DNA of 64,000 nt from Bacteroidota bacterium. Its GTDB lineage: Bacteria > Bacteroidota > Bacteroidia > Bacteroidales > FEN-979. Below, in pieces: positions 50,549-59,512 of this stretch. Position 1 is the first letter of the stretch. Every line of letters begins with the position of its first letter. The stretch is taken from contig JAPLDI010000022.1 of the NCBI GenBank assembly GCA_026391795.1, positions 1-64,000 of the forward strand, in the 5' to 3' direction. Made by a program: the position numbers and the translations under genes. The notes beneath the pieces were generated by a model. It searched no databases. It saw only the letters and a list, made by a program, of their open reading frames with translations, and was not told the origin of the DNA.

Positions 50549-51874
50549 ATGAAAAAAAGAACATCATCCCGTGTGATGCTGCTGGTGGCAGCATTCATTT
50601 TATCCCTGGCTGTTTCTGCACAGCAAAAACAGGAGTCGCCCAAGACTGATAAAAAGGTCAAAACGGAAGCGAAGAAAAACAAGGAGGAAAAGAAGGACAA
50701 GGAAGAAAAGAAAGACAGCGTCATGAATTCAGGTCTCGTCGGCGGACTGAAGTTAAGGAGCATCGGCCCGGCTTTTGCATCGGGACGAATCTCTGATTTT
50801 GCCGTAAACCCGAAGAACCATGATGAATGGTATGTTGCCATTGCTTCCGGGCATATCTGGAAGACGGTCAACAACGGAACCACGTTCGATCCTGTTTTTG
50901 ACAATTACGGTGCCTATTCGATCGGCTGTGTGACCATCGACCCCTGCAATACAAATGTTGTCTGGGCAGGAACGGGAGAGCGGAATTCGCAGCGGGCACT
51001 CGGCTATGGCGATGGCGTTTACAAGAGCACGGATGGCGGAAAGAGCTGGAAAAATATGGGCTTGAAAGATTCCCGTCAGATCGGGGGAATCGTGGTTGAT
51101 CCGCGGAACCCGGATGTGGTTTATGTCGGGGCGGAGGGTTCGGTCTGGGGCCCGGGCGGTGACCGCGGGTTATACAAAACCACCGATGGGGGAAAAACCT
51201 GGAAAAAGGTGCTTGAAATCAGCGAAAATACCGGTGTTAAGAATGTGATCATGGACCCCCGTAATCCGGATGTTCTCTATGTTTCGGCTGAGCAAAGGCG
51301 TCGTCATGTTTTCACCAAGATCGGAGGCGGACCTGAAACCGCAATCTATAAAACCACCAATGCCGGGGAGAGCTGGGACAAACTTACCTCCGGACTGCCT
51401 TCGGTTGATATGGGCGGAATGGGAATGGCCATTTCACCTGTAAATCCGGATGTGATCTATGCAATCATCGAAGCGGCAGATGATGCAGGCGGTATTTACC
51501 GCACGACCAACCGCGGTGCTTCCTGGCAGAAGATGAGCGGACATGTTTCGCAAGGTCAGTACTTCAACCGGCTGTTTTGTGACCCAAAGGATGCGGATAA
51601 AATTTATAACATGGAAACCGTTTCACAGGTTTCGGAAGATGGAGGAAAAACCTGGAAGCCCATCGGCAACAACAAACGGCATGTGGATGATCATGCCATG
51701 TGGATCGACCCTGAGAACCCCCTTCATTTCTTTATCGGAGGCGATGGCGGTGCCTATGAAACCTTTGACGGCGGAAAGGAATTTAGTTTCAAATCCAATC
51801 TCCCGGTGACCCAGTTTTACCGGGTGCAGGTTGACAACTCCCTTCCTTTCTATTATGTTTACGGTGGCACGTAG
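50549..51874 (+). CDS. VPS10/BNR-type beta-propeller protein, N-terminal part before in-frame TAG
   Basis: The first 441 residues of what should be one 1115-codon gene reaching 53896. Signal peptide (about 1-25, ending SAQQ), a Lys/Glu-rich segment (about 28-58), then sortilin/VPS10-like BNR repeats with Asp-box motifs: GVYKSTDGGKSWKNMG, GLYKTTDGGKTWKKV, AIYKTTNAGESWDKL, GIYRTTNRGASWQKM. The frame ends YYVYGGT-TAG; family members have GGTQDN at this point, and the next codons encode DNNSMRGPS, so the TAG replaces a CAG for Gln. In the same frame the ORF resumes at 51875. Either a nonsense mutation, a sequence error or readthrough; without readthrough the product lacks its second propeller. 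Confidence 0.85.
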   Translation: MKKRTSSRVMLLVAAFILSLAVSAQQKQESPKTDKKVKTEAKKNKEEKKDKEEKKDSVMNSGLVGGLKLRSIGPAFASGRISDFAVNPKNHDEWYVAIASGHIWKTVNNGTTFDPVFDNYGAYSIGCVTIDPCNTNVVWAGTGERNSQRALGYGDGVYKSTDGGKSWKNMGLKDSRQIGGIVVDPRNPDVVYVGAEGSVWGPGGDRGLYKTTDGGKTWKKVLEISENTGVKNVIMDPRNPDVLYVSAEQRRRHVFTKIGGGPETAIYKTTNAGESWDKLTSGLPSVDMGGMGMAISPVNPDVIYAIIEAADDAGGIYRTTNRGASWQKMSGHVSQGQYFNRLFCDPKDADKIYNMETVSQVSEDGGKTWKPIGNNKRHVDDHAMWIDPENPLHFFIGGDGGAYETFDGGKEFSFKSNLPVTQFYRVQVDNSLPFYYVYGGT

Positions 51875-51886
51875 GATAACAATTCA

Positions 51887-53896
51887 ATGCGCGGACCTTC
51901 ACAGTCAACCCGGGGAGAAGGCGTCCTTACCGATGATTGGTTTGTCACAAACGGAGGTGACGGATTCTGGTCGCAGATCGATCCGGTGGAACCGAATATT
52001 GTGTATGCTGAATCGCAGTACGGAGGCATGGTGCGTTATGACCGGAAAAGCGGTGAGGGACTTGACATCCGCCCGGAACCAAGAAAGGGAGAAGACAGCT
52101 ACAAATGGAACTGGAACACCCCGCTTCTGATCAGCCCGTTTTCGCACACCCGGTTATATTGTGCCGCAAACAAGGTTTTCCGCAGCGACGACCGCGGCAA
52201 TACCTGGCAGGTGATCAGCGAGGACCTTACCGCCAAGATCGACCGGAACACCTGGCCGGTGATGGGAAAATACTGGAGCATCGATGCCGTGCAGAAAGAT
52301 GTTTCGACCTCCCTCTACGGAACAATCATTTCCCTTGCCGAATCAACCGTAAAAGAAAATCTTCTCTATGCAGGGACCGATGACGGGGTGATCCAGGTCA
52401 CGGAAGATGCAGGAAAGAGCTGGACGAAAATTTCAGCCTTTCCGGGAATTCCCGAGAACACCTATGTGAGTTGTATCTTCCCATCACGCTTTGATGACAA
52501 TACTGTTTTTGCATCGTTCGACAACATCCTTCGTGATGATTTCAAGCCGTACCTTCTGAAGAGCACCGATAAGGGCAAGAGCTGGATCTCGGTTGCCGGG
52601 GACCTTCCTGCCAACGGAACTGTTCACAGCATCCAGCAGGATTTTGTAAATCCCGACCTGCTCTTTGCAGGAACTGAATTCGGTTGCTTTTTCACGATCG
52701 ACGGGGGAAAGAAATGGATTCAGCTGAAATCGGGCATTCCCACAATTCCAGTCAGGGACATGACCATCCAGAAACGGGAGACGGACCTGGTGCTTGCTAC
52801 CTTCGGACGCGGGTTCTACATCCTGGATGATTATACACCCCTGCGTTTCATCCAAAAGGAAAATCTCGACAAGGAGGGCTATCTTTTTCCTGTCAAGGAT
52901 GCCCTGATGTACCTCCCGAGCGATGGAAAAGGCAGCCAGGGATCAACCGTGTATACCGCTAAAAATCCGGATTTCGGAGCTGTCTTCACCTATTACCTGA
53001 AAGAGGTTCCAAAGACGCTGAAAGAAAAAAGGCAGGAAAAGGAAAAAGAGCTGTTCAAGAAGGGCGAGCCTATACCACAGCCTTCGGATGCCGATCTCCG
53101 CACAGAGAACAATGAGATCACCCCTTTCCTTACGTTTACTGTTTCGGATGAAAACGGCAATGTTGTTCGGATCATCCGGAAAAGCCCCTCGAAGGGAATC
53201 AGCCGTGTGAACTGGGACTTGCGTTACCAGGCAACCCATCCCATCGAGGCCGGTGAGAAATATGATCCGTTGAAAGACAATGGCAGCGGGATCCTTGCCA
53301 TGCCCGGAAAGTACAAAGTGGCTCTCTCCCTCACCGCTGCCGGAGAAACAAAACTGCTTGCCGGACCCGTTGATTTTAATGCGGTCGTGCTCAACAATAC
53401 CACCCTTCCTGCAGCCAACCGCGCCGCCCTTGTCGATTTTCACAAAAAGGTTGCGGCTCTCGCACGGGTCATGCAGGGAACGGAAGAGTATGCCAATCTG
53501 CTGAACAAGAATGTGAATGACATCCTGACCTCATTGAACAGTGCCCCCGCTGCATCTCCTGAACTGAAAAAGAAGGCGCTGGAACTCCATCTCAAACTGG
53601 ATGAGATCCTGAATGTGAAATTCAACCTGAGAAGCAAAAAGCCCAGCCAGGAAGAAAATCCCCCGGCCCCGGTGCCCCTCAATTCCCGGCTAGAGAAAAT
53701 CGCCTGGTCAACCTGGAGTTCCACCTCACAGCCCACACAGCTGCAACTGGATGCCTACCAGATCCTGAACGATGAATTTCCACCGGTTTACAACCAGATC
53801 CGGCAGATCGGGATGACGGATATTCCGGAACTGGTAAAGCAGATGGACGAGATGAAAGCGCCGCCGGTGCCGGGATGGCTGCCGGAATATAAGTAA
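51887..53896 (+). CDS. VPS10/BNR-type beta-propeller protein, C-terminal part after in-frame TAG
   Basis: The continuation, in the same frame, of the gene interrupted at 51872-51874; the first internal ATG gives 669 residues. It begins RGPSQSTRGEGVLTDDWFVT and carries more Asp-box BNR repeats (KVFRSDDRGNTWQVI, IQVTEDAGKSWTKIS, LKSTDKGKSWISVAG, FFTIDGGKKWIQL), then GRGFYILDDYTPLRFI, a fibronectin-like segment with GISRVNWDLRYQATHPIEAG, and a C-terminal helical domain. Relatives are large secreted proteins labelled glycosyl hydrolases, though the family's enzyme activity is poorly shown. A start at 51887 has no signal peptide or ribosome-binding site, so this part is not an independent gene. 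Confidence 0.85.
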   Translation: MRGPSQSTRGEGVLTDDWFVTNGGDGFWSQIDPVEPNIVYAESQYGGMVRYDRKSGEGLDIRPEPRKGEDSYKWNWNTPLLISPFSHTRLYCAANKVFRSDDRGNTWQVISEDLTAKIDRNTWPVMGKYWSIDAVQKDVSTSLYGTIISLAESTVKENLLYAGTDDGVIQVTEDAGKSWTKISAFPGIPENTYVSCIFPSRFDDNTVFASFDNILRDDFKPYLLKSTDKGKSWISVAGDLPANGTVHSIQQDFVNPDLLFAGTEFGCFFTIDGGKKWIQLKSGIPTIPVRDMTIQKRETDLVLATFGRGFYILDDYTPLRFIQKENLDKEGYLFPVKDALMYLPSDGKGSQGSTVYTAKNPDFGAVFTYYLKEVPKTLKEKRQEKEKELFKKGEPIPQPSDADLRTENNEITPFLTFTVSDENGNVVRIIRKSPSKGISRVNWDLRYQATHPIEAGEKYDPLKDNGSGILAMPGKYKVALSLTAAGETKLLAGPVDFNAVVLNNTTLPAANRAALVDFHKKVAALARVMQGTEEYANLLNKNVNDILTSLNSAPAASPELKKKALELHLKLDEILNVKFNLRSKKPSQEENPPAPVPLNSRLEKIAWSTWSSTSQPTQLQLDAYQILNDEFPPVYNQIRQIGMTDIPELVKQMDEMKAPPVPGWLPEYK

Positions 53897-53901
53897 CCAC
53901 C

Positions 53902-54030
53902 GAATCCCCGGGCTGAATCCCCGGGCTGAAGCCCGGGGCTGAAGCCCCGGGGCTGAACCCCCGGGCTGAACCCCCGGGCTGAACCCCCGGGCTGAACCCC
54001 CGGGCTGAACCCCCGGGCTGAAGCCCGGGG
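53902..54030. repeat. Tandem GGGCTGAA palindrome array
   Basis: About nine units of the form CCCCCGGGCTGAA (13 bp, some 12 or variant GAAGCCCGGGG) between two convergent genes. Each contains the palindrome CCCCGGGG or CCCGGG, and neighbouring units can pair. There is no spacer variation of the sort seen in CRISPR. Confidence 0.85.
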
Positions 54031-54064
54031 AAAGGCATTTGTGGAACGCAAAAATAATTACGAA

Positions 54065-55198
54065 TCAGGAATTACGAAAATAAGCTTCAATTTTTTCCGT
54101 AATAAACCGGATCTGTTTTTCTTTCAGGGAATAGAAAAAAGGAAGGCGAACGATACATCCGGCAAAGCGGTCGGTATTGGGTAAATCCCGTCCGTCGTGT
54201 TTGTCCCTGAAATAATGACTGGAATGGAGGGGCAGGTAGTGGAAAACCGCCTGGATGCCATGGTTTCTGAGATACCCGATCAGTCCATCGCGCTCTTCCC
54301 TGCTTTTGGCTACCAGGAAAAACATGTTTCCGTTTACAGTTGCATATTCCGGTATCAGCGGAAGCCGGAAATGGCCCTGCTTCTCCAGGTGCGTCAACCC
54401 ATCCTGATAATAATTCCAGATCTTCTTCCGGTGGTCCTGGATACGGGTGAAGGCATTCAGCTGGCTATTGAGAAAAGCTGCAATGGTATCGGCCGGGAGG
54501 TAAGAGGATCCGATATCCACCCATCCGTATTTATCCACTTCGCCGCGGTAAAAGGCGGCACGGTTGGTTCCCTTTTCCCAAATAATCTCTGCCCGTTCAG
54601 CATCTTCCGCGTCATTGATGATGAGCAGTCCCCCTTCACCGGCAATGATGTTTTTTGTTTCGTGAAAAGAGAAGGTGCCAAAATTCCCGAGGGTCCCCAG
54701 CGGTCTCCCACGGTAAAAGGAATCGACCGCATGGGCAGCATCTTCGACAAGGAAGAGGTTGTATTTCTTTGCGAGAGTGGTGAACCGGTCCATGTCGCAG
54801 GCCACTCCGCCATAATGAACCACAACGATGGCACGGGTCTTCGGTGTAATCAATTTTTCGACTTCTGCCGGATCTGCATTGGGAATGTCGGGTAGTGTAT
54901 CTGCAAAAACAACCCTGGCTCCCCGTAAAAGAAATGCATTGGGTGTGGAGACGAAGGTAAAGGAAGGCATGATGACTTCGTCGCCGGGTTGCAGGTTGCA
55001 GAGCAGGGCAGTCATTTCAAGGGCATCGGTGCAGGAGGTGGTTAACAGTACCTTGGGGACCTTCAGCTTCTCTTCAAAAAAACGGTGACACATTTTGGTG
55101 AATCTGCCGTTGCCGGAGATGCTTCCTGCTGCAGTGGCCCTGGCAACATTCAGCAAGGTGCCTGACGGAATATAGGGTTTATTGAAGGGAATGTACAT
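54065..55198 (-). CDS. dTDP-4-amino-4,6-dideoxygalactose transaminase (RffA/WecE-like)
   Basis: A 377-residue PLP-dependent DegT/DnrJ/EryC1/StrS sugar aminotransferase. YIPFNKPYIPSGTLLNV opens it; then GNGRFTKMCHRFFEEKL, LTTSCTDALEMTALL, GDEVIMPSFTFVSTPNAF, LVEDAAHAVDSFYRGRPLG, and GTFSFHETKNIIAGEGG with the PLP Lys at about 183. The order and motifs match RffA/WecE, which makes dTDP-Fuc4N from dTDP-4-keto-6-deoxyglucose, a step in surface glycan synthesis. The start at 55198 (MYIPF) fits the family; the frame extends 28 codons further. A flippase is next door on the other strand. Confidence 0.9.
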   Translation of the reverse strand: MYIPFNKPYIPSGTLLNVARATAAGSISGNGRFTKMCHRFFEEKLKVPKVLLTTSCTDALEMTALLCNLQPGDEVIMPSFTFVSTPNAFLLRGARVVFADTLPDIPNADPAEVEKLITPKTRAIVVVHYGGVACDMDRFTTLAKKYNLFLVEDAAHAVDSFYRGRPLGTLGNFGTFSFHETKNIIAGEGGLLIINDAEDAERAEIIWEKGTNRAAFYRGEVDKYGWVDIGSSYLPADTIAAFLNSQLNAFTRIQDHRKKIWNYYQDGLTHLEKQGHFRLPLIPEYATVNGNMFFLVAKSREERDGLIGYLRNHGIQAVFHYLPLHSSHYFRDKHDGRDLPNTDRFAGCIVRLPFFYSLKEKQIRFITEKIEAYFRNS

Positions 55199-55324
55199 CC
55201 GGGATGTTTCGTTCAGGTATCTGCCGGAGCAGGCTGGCAGAGAGCGTTTATTTATCGATGTGTTTACTGTTTTCAGGAACAAATATAAATGAATAATCAG
55301 AACCTCCGGATAACGAAATCATTT

Positions 55325-55332
55325 TATCTTTG
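55325..55332 (+). promoter_or_regulatory. -7 box for flippase
   Basis: TATCTTTG, 29 nt before the TTG start at 55361. Confidence 0.5.
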
Positions 55333-55360
55333 CTTTCTCAACTAAATTCCAATCCATCCA

Positions 55361-56671
55361 TTGGCCAGGAAGTCTTACTTTCATGACATCGTGAGTGTAT
55401 TTGGCAGCAATTTAGCTGTAACAACAAGCAGCCTGCTGATCGGAATCATTCTTTCACGCTTCCTGGGCTCCGCGGGTTATGGCCTTTATTCCTCGCTCAT
55501 CGTGGTTCCCATCATCGTGATCGGGTTTACCCAGTTAGGGATACGGCGTGCCACCATGTACCATCTCGCGGCAAAAAAATTACCTGAAGACAGCATCGTT
55601 TCGGCAGTTTTTATCCTGCTTCTCCTCACCAGTCTCCTGAGTGTAGTGATCAGCGGACTGGTGTTTCTGTTTTCCGAATCCCGGAATGCCGATCCTCTTC
55701 TCCTGACACTGGTGATGATCACGATTCCGCTCGTACTTTGCAATGTTTTCGCAGGAGGGGTATTCCTGGGGAAACAGGAGATCCTGCGGGCCAACATCCT
55801 GAATGCAGGGCCAACGGTCGTCAACCTGGTTTTTGTGATCCTCCTGGTGGGAATCCTGAAGTTGTCAGTCCTGGGAGCATTTCTGGCTCTTCTTCTGGGG
55901 AACATCTGCATGTTCATTTTCGTCTTTTATGTCATCCGGAAATCCTATCATATCACCTGGAAGTATCATGAGGGGATCATGAAAAGCATGGTGAAGCTGG
56001 GGGTTGTTTTTGCGCTGTCGATGTTCATCATGCAACTGAATTACCGGATCGATATCCTTCTCCTGAAAAAAATGTCGACGCTGGAACAGATCGGACTCTA
56101 TACACTGGCAACCCAGATCGCCGAGCAGGTCATGCATGTTCCTTATGCCATCGAAGTGATCGTGATGACGCGCAGTGCGGGTGCAACGGATGAACAGGCC
56201 TCTAACCGTACGGTGGCTTCGATCATGCGGGTTTCGTTCCTGATCAGTATCGTTTTCTGCTCAATGATCTATCTCCTTGCACCCTTCCTGATCCCCCTGG
56301 TTTTTGGTCACGATTTTACCGGGAGCATCCCCATGATCCGCTGGATCCTGCCCGGCATCCTGATGCTGACCGTATTCCGTATCCTGAACAGCCGGCTGGC
56401 GGGAATGGGCAAACCCCAGGTTGCCATCTATGCATTCATCCCGGCACTGATCTTAAACCTCATCCTCAATATATTCTGGATCCCCCGTTACGGAGCCATG
56501 GGTTCCGTCTGGGCGACCAATGCCAGTTATGGAATGGGCTGCGTGATCTTTCTTTTTGCCTATTCCTGGAAAGTCAAAATGCCGGTCGGGGAGATCTTAC
56601 GTTTCCGGAAAAGCGATTTTTACTTTTTCAGAAACCTGCCATCCATCTTCAAATGGGGAGGAAAAAAATAA
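55361..56671 (+). CDS. Oligosaccharide flippase (Wzx/MATE-like)
   Basis: A 436-residue inner-membrane protein with about 12 helices, of the polysaccharide biosynthesis (Wzx) branch of the MOP superfamily. Features are the N-terminal DIVSVFGSNLAVTTSSLLIG and FLGSAGYGLYSSLIVVP, GIRRATMYHLAAKKL, a mid-protein MFIMQLNYRIDILLLKKM, and ILNSRLAGMGKPQVAIY. It flips lipid-linked oligosaccharides to the periplasmic side. The start is a TTG at 55361, as no in-frame ATG precedes the conserved N-terminus. It is convergent with the radical SAM gene, 6 nt apart, and divergent from the aminotransferase. Confidence 0.88.
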   Translation: MARKSYFHDIVSVFGSNLAVTTSSLLIGIILSRFLGSAGYGLYSSLIVVPIIVIGFTQLGIRRATMYHLAAKKLPEDSIVSAVFILLLLTSLLSVVISGLVFLFSESRNADPLLLTLVMITIPLVLCNVFAGGVFLGKQEILRANILNAGPTVVNLVFVILLVGILKLSVLGAFLALLLGNICMFIFVFYVIRKSYHITWKYHEGIMKSMVKLGVVFALSMFIMQLNYRIDILLLKKMSTLEQIGLYTLATQIAEQVMHVPYAIEVIVMTRSAGATDEQASNRTVASIMRVSFLISIVFCSMIYLLAPFLIPLVFGHDFTGSIPMIRWILPGILMLTVFRILNSRLAGMGKPQVAIYAFIPALILNLILNIFWIPRYGAMGSVWATNASYGMGCVIFLFAYSWKVKMPVGEILRFRKSDFYFFRNLPSIFKWGGKK

Positions 56672-56677
56672 TCACCA

Positions 56678-58165
56678 TCAATGTTTACCGGGGACTCCGT
56701 AGAGCTGGTTTATGATTCTCGTCCAGAAGAGCTGGTAAATCACCCAAAGGACCTTATCGGTGAACTTCATATAGAGCCTGTGTTTAAATCTCTTCCAGGC
56801 CGATCCGGAAACCGGGAGGTTGGGATTGTTGACCGAAACACCTTCAAGGAACATCCGCGCATAATTGCAATTACAGGCATAACCCCAATATGCAGTCATG
56901 AAGCTTTTCGTATTCCACAGGGTCCTGAACATTTTCCTGCGCATGGCTTCTTTGTTGTACAGATTGATCCAGATCTCGTGCATGGTGGATTCAAGTTCAT
57001 CAATCTTTATATTCGGTGTATCCAGCGTTGCCATCGCAAAATGATAGTGCTGCCAGTCGGCAGGATAATTATTTAAAACGATCCTGTTCTGGGCTTTGTA
57101 TCTTTCAAAGATGACCGTTCCCGGCAGGGGTGTAAGGATGGTACACTGGTACGAATCGATGGAGCTTTTCCTGATGAACTCGCTGCGGGCATAGAGATCT
57201 TCCTTTTTATCACTCTCAAGGCCAAATATCATGGTAGCCAGCACTGCAATTCCATGCTTGTGGATCTTCGTAAAGATCCTGTCATAGGAGTCAATTCCCC
57301 GTTTCAGATTAAGATTTTTCCTGACATCCTTCAGGGCCTGAGGCTTTTCAGCCTCTATTCCCATCAGGATCAGCGAACATCCGCTTTTCCTGGCCCAGTA
57401 AAGCAATTCGTCGTTGTCGGCAAAGTTTAACGCAGCCTGCGAAACCCAATGCTTTTTTATCCCCCGTTCCACCATGCCCTTAAAGAGCCTGATGGCACGT
57501 TCATCTGCGCCTTTTTTCTGGTTCACCAGATTATCATCCACGAAAAAAAGCAGGGGGCGGGTCGTTTCTTCAAGTTCAGCCAGGATATCTTCAACGTCGC
57601 GTTCACGGTAGGTTTTCCCGCACATCTGAGAGACAGAACAGAATTCACAGGCCATGGGACACCCCCGGGAGGTTTGAACCAGGTCAAAGGCATAAGGGTA
57701 TTTGAAAATTTCCCGCCTCACATGAGGAGCAGCAAGAATGTCTGTAATACCTCCCTCGTAGCGACGTTTAATCACCCCCGACTCGAAATCGGCAATCAGT
57801 CCGGGCCATGCCCCTTCGGCCTCCCCGGTGACAATGGTATCGAAGTAATTGATGGCTTCGTCCGGGCACATGGATGCATGAATGCCACCCAGCACGGTGT
57901 GGATGCCGGCTTCCCGGTATAACGCTGCGAGCTCATAGGCCCTGAAAGCATTGGATGTGAAACTCGTGAAAGCAACGATGTCGGCAGGCCTGAGTGTGAA
58001 TTTCTCAAAACTTTCATCAAGAAAGTCCACCTCCCAGTGTGAGGGTGTAAGGGCGGCGACAATTCCTAAACCGAGTGGCATATACCGCGTGCTCTGGTCA
58101 TTGATAAAACCCAGCCGTGCTTTATTGGCCGGATTGATGAGAAGCAGTTTACGGGTCCTTGTCAT
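56678..58165 (-). CDS. B12-binding radical SAM protein
   Basis: A 495-residue enzyme. Residues about 1-140 form a cobalamin-binding-like domain (LLLINPANKARLGFINDQST, DIVAFTSFTSNAFRAYELAA, VLGGIHASMCPDEAINYFDT), and the radical SAM core begins VQTSRGCPMACEFCSVSQM with the CxxxCxxC cluster (Cys near 170, 174, 177), then FFVDDNLVNQKKGADERAIR and a family C-terminal extension. Relatives modify lipids, hopanoids or polyketides by methyl transfer or C-C chemistry; the substrate here is unknown. Its place next to the acyl-activation genes suggests a lipid or secondary metabolite, which is inference. Confidence 0.88.
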   Translation of the reverse strand: MTRTRKLLLINPANKARLGFINDQSTRYMPLGLGIVAALTPSHWEVDFLDESFEKFTLRPADIVAFTSFTSNAFRAYELAALYREAGIHTVLGGIHASMCPDEAINYFDTIVTGEAEGAWPGLIADFESGVIKRRYEGGITDILAAPHVRREIFKYPYAFDLVQTSRGCPMACEFCSVSQMCGKTYRERDVEDILAELEETTRPLLFFVDDNLVNQKKGADERAIRLFKGMVERGIKKHWVSQAALNFADNDELLYWARKSGCSLILMGIEAEKPQALKDVRKNLNLKRGIDSYDRIFTKIHKHGIAVLATMIFGLESDKKEDLYARSEFIRKSSIDSYQCTILTPLPGTVIFERYKAQNRIVLNNYPADWQHYHFAMATLDTPNIKIDELESTMHEIWINLYNKEAMRRKMFRTLWNTKSFMTAYWGYACNCNYARMFLEGVSVNNPNLPVSGSAWKRFKHRLYMKFTDKVLWVIYQLFWTRIINQLYGVPGKH

Positions 58166-58313
58166 AACAATTTTGTAGATTGGGGCTCATCATGCCTGAG
58201 GCTGCAAATATATAAATAAATGAATATTATGTTGTTTACCGGATTCTTTTTTTTGATGACAAAACATGCGATAGCAAGGGATTCCGGATTTATGAAATTC
58301 ATCATTATTATTG

Positions 58314-58321
58314 TATTTTTG
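58314..58321 (+). promoter_or_regulatory. -7 box for sulfotransferase
   Basis: TATTTTTG, 38 nt before the ATG at 58360. Confidence 0.45.
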
Positions 58322-58359
58322 CGCCGAATTCAGTTTTTAGTGATTTAATCCTTTCCTTT

Positions 58360-59460
58360 ATGGAAGCAGAAGATATCAGTAACATCCCTCCGTTTTTCAT
58401 CTTTGGCAGGCCGCGTTCGGGAACCACTTTGCTAACCACGCTGTTCAATGCCCATCCGAATGTGAGGATCGCGCCTGAATTTCCCATCATGCTGTTTTTA
58501 TATCAACGGTTTAAAAATGTAAAAAACTGGGATGAAGCCACGATCCGGTCGTTCGTGGATTATGCTTTTTATTATTCCAGGTTCAGCCCGCGCAGGGTGG
58601 AACATTTAAAAATCGATAAAGAATACATCATCGGTGAATTGCTGAAATACAAGGACAGGGGTTCTATTCAGCTTTTCCTGAAAAGCATCGATTATTTTGC
58701 CTATTCCATCTATCACAAAGAGAAAACCCTCTGGATCGGGGATAAGAATCCGCTCTATTCAATCTACGCCCACCGGATACGAAAAATTTTCCCTGATGCA
58801 AAATTCATCTGCATCATCAGGGATTACCGCGATAATTTTATTTCGATGCAAAAGCTGGTCGAAAAAGATGTAGCGGTCGAGGCTCCATCCTTGTCGCTCC
58901 AGGTTAACCGGTGGCGCTATTTTGTACACCTTTTTCTCGACTGCAAGCGTCGTTACCCGGATAAATATTACATCCTCCGGTATGAAGACCTGGTGACGGA
59001 TAAGGAGAAAACGGTCAGGTCGCTTTGCGAATTCCTGGGAATTGATTATGATCCTTCCGTTTTCAATTACTACCAGAAGAAGGAGGAGACACTCAAAACG
59101 TATGGCAACCCGGTTTGGGAAAAGTTTCACGAAAACCTTTTACAACCGATCAATACCGGGCGGATGAACACGTGGCAGAATGTTCTTACCCGCAGGCAGG
59201 TGAGAATGGCAGACGCCATTGCAGGCAATTATGCTGATCTTCTGGGGTATGAACGGGAAAGAAAGGGATTTAATCTCTGGTTGTTTATCAAGTCAAGGCC
59301 GATGTTTGTTTATAACCATTTCCTGATCGGGCTCCTGGTTTTCGGCACCTATCTCCCTTACAAGGCAGGCCAATGGTGGTTTTTTAAATCCATCATCCTG
59401 CTTAAGACGTACCTGTTTTTCTTTGGCAAGAAATCGGTTTACAAGAAAACACAGCTGTAG
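58360..59460 (+). CDS. Sulfotransferase-family protein
   Basis: A 366-residue protein of the PAPS-dependent sulfotransferase superfamily. The PAPS 5'-phosphate loop is FFIFGRPRSGTTLLTTLFNA (about 12-31), and the 3'-phosphate segment is ICIIRDYRDNFISMQKL. Then YILRYEDLVTDKEKTVRSLC and a helical region follow. The last 70 residues hold hydrophobic segments (FLIGLLVFGTYLPYKA, FFKSIILLKTYLFFFG), suggesting membrane attachment, so a glycolipid or other envelope lipid is a plausible acceptor. It stands between the radical SAM gene and the first acyl-AMP ligase gene, each on the opposite strand. Confidence 0.85.
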   Translation: MEAEDISNIPPFFIFGRPRSGTTLLTTLFNAHPNVRIAPEFPIMLFLYQRFKNVKNWDEATIRSFVDYAFYYSRFSPRRVEHLKIDKEYIIGELLKYKDRGSIQLFLKSIDYFAYSIYHKEKTLWIGDKNPLYSIYAHRIRKIFPDAKFICIIRDYRDNFISMQKLVEKDVAVEAPSLSLQVNRWRYFVHLFLDCKRRYPDKYYILRYEDLVTDKEKTVRSLCEFLGIDYDPSVFNYYQKKEETLKTYGNPVWEKFHENLLQPINTGRMNTWQNVLTRRQVRMADAIAGNYADLLGYERERKGFNLWLFIKSRPMFVYNHFLIGLLVFGTYLPYKAGQWWFFKSIILLKTYLFFFGKKSVYKKTQL

Positions 59461-59512
59461 TTTGAATTCCGTTTAGTTTCCGGGCCGGGATTACCGGCCG
59501 TGTTGAATAAAA

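Noticed and set aside
51872-51874. Stop-codon reassignment (TAG read as Gln) as explanation for the split gene
   Set aside because: Other intact genes here end in TAG at their family's normal length (for example 20550, 49490, 59460), so a global code change is not supported.
53902-54030. CRISPR array
   Set aside because: Units are 12-13 bp and directly adjacent without variable spacers, and no cas gene is present.
59483-59499. Terminator between sulfotransferase and FAAL copy 1
   Set aside because: GGCCGG/CCGGCC can pair but there is no T run on either strand.
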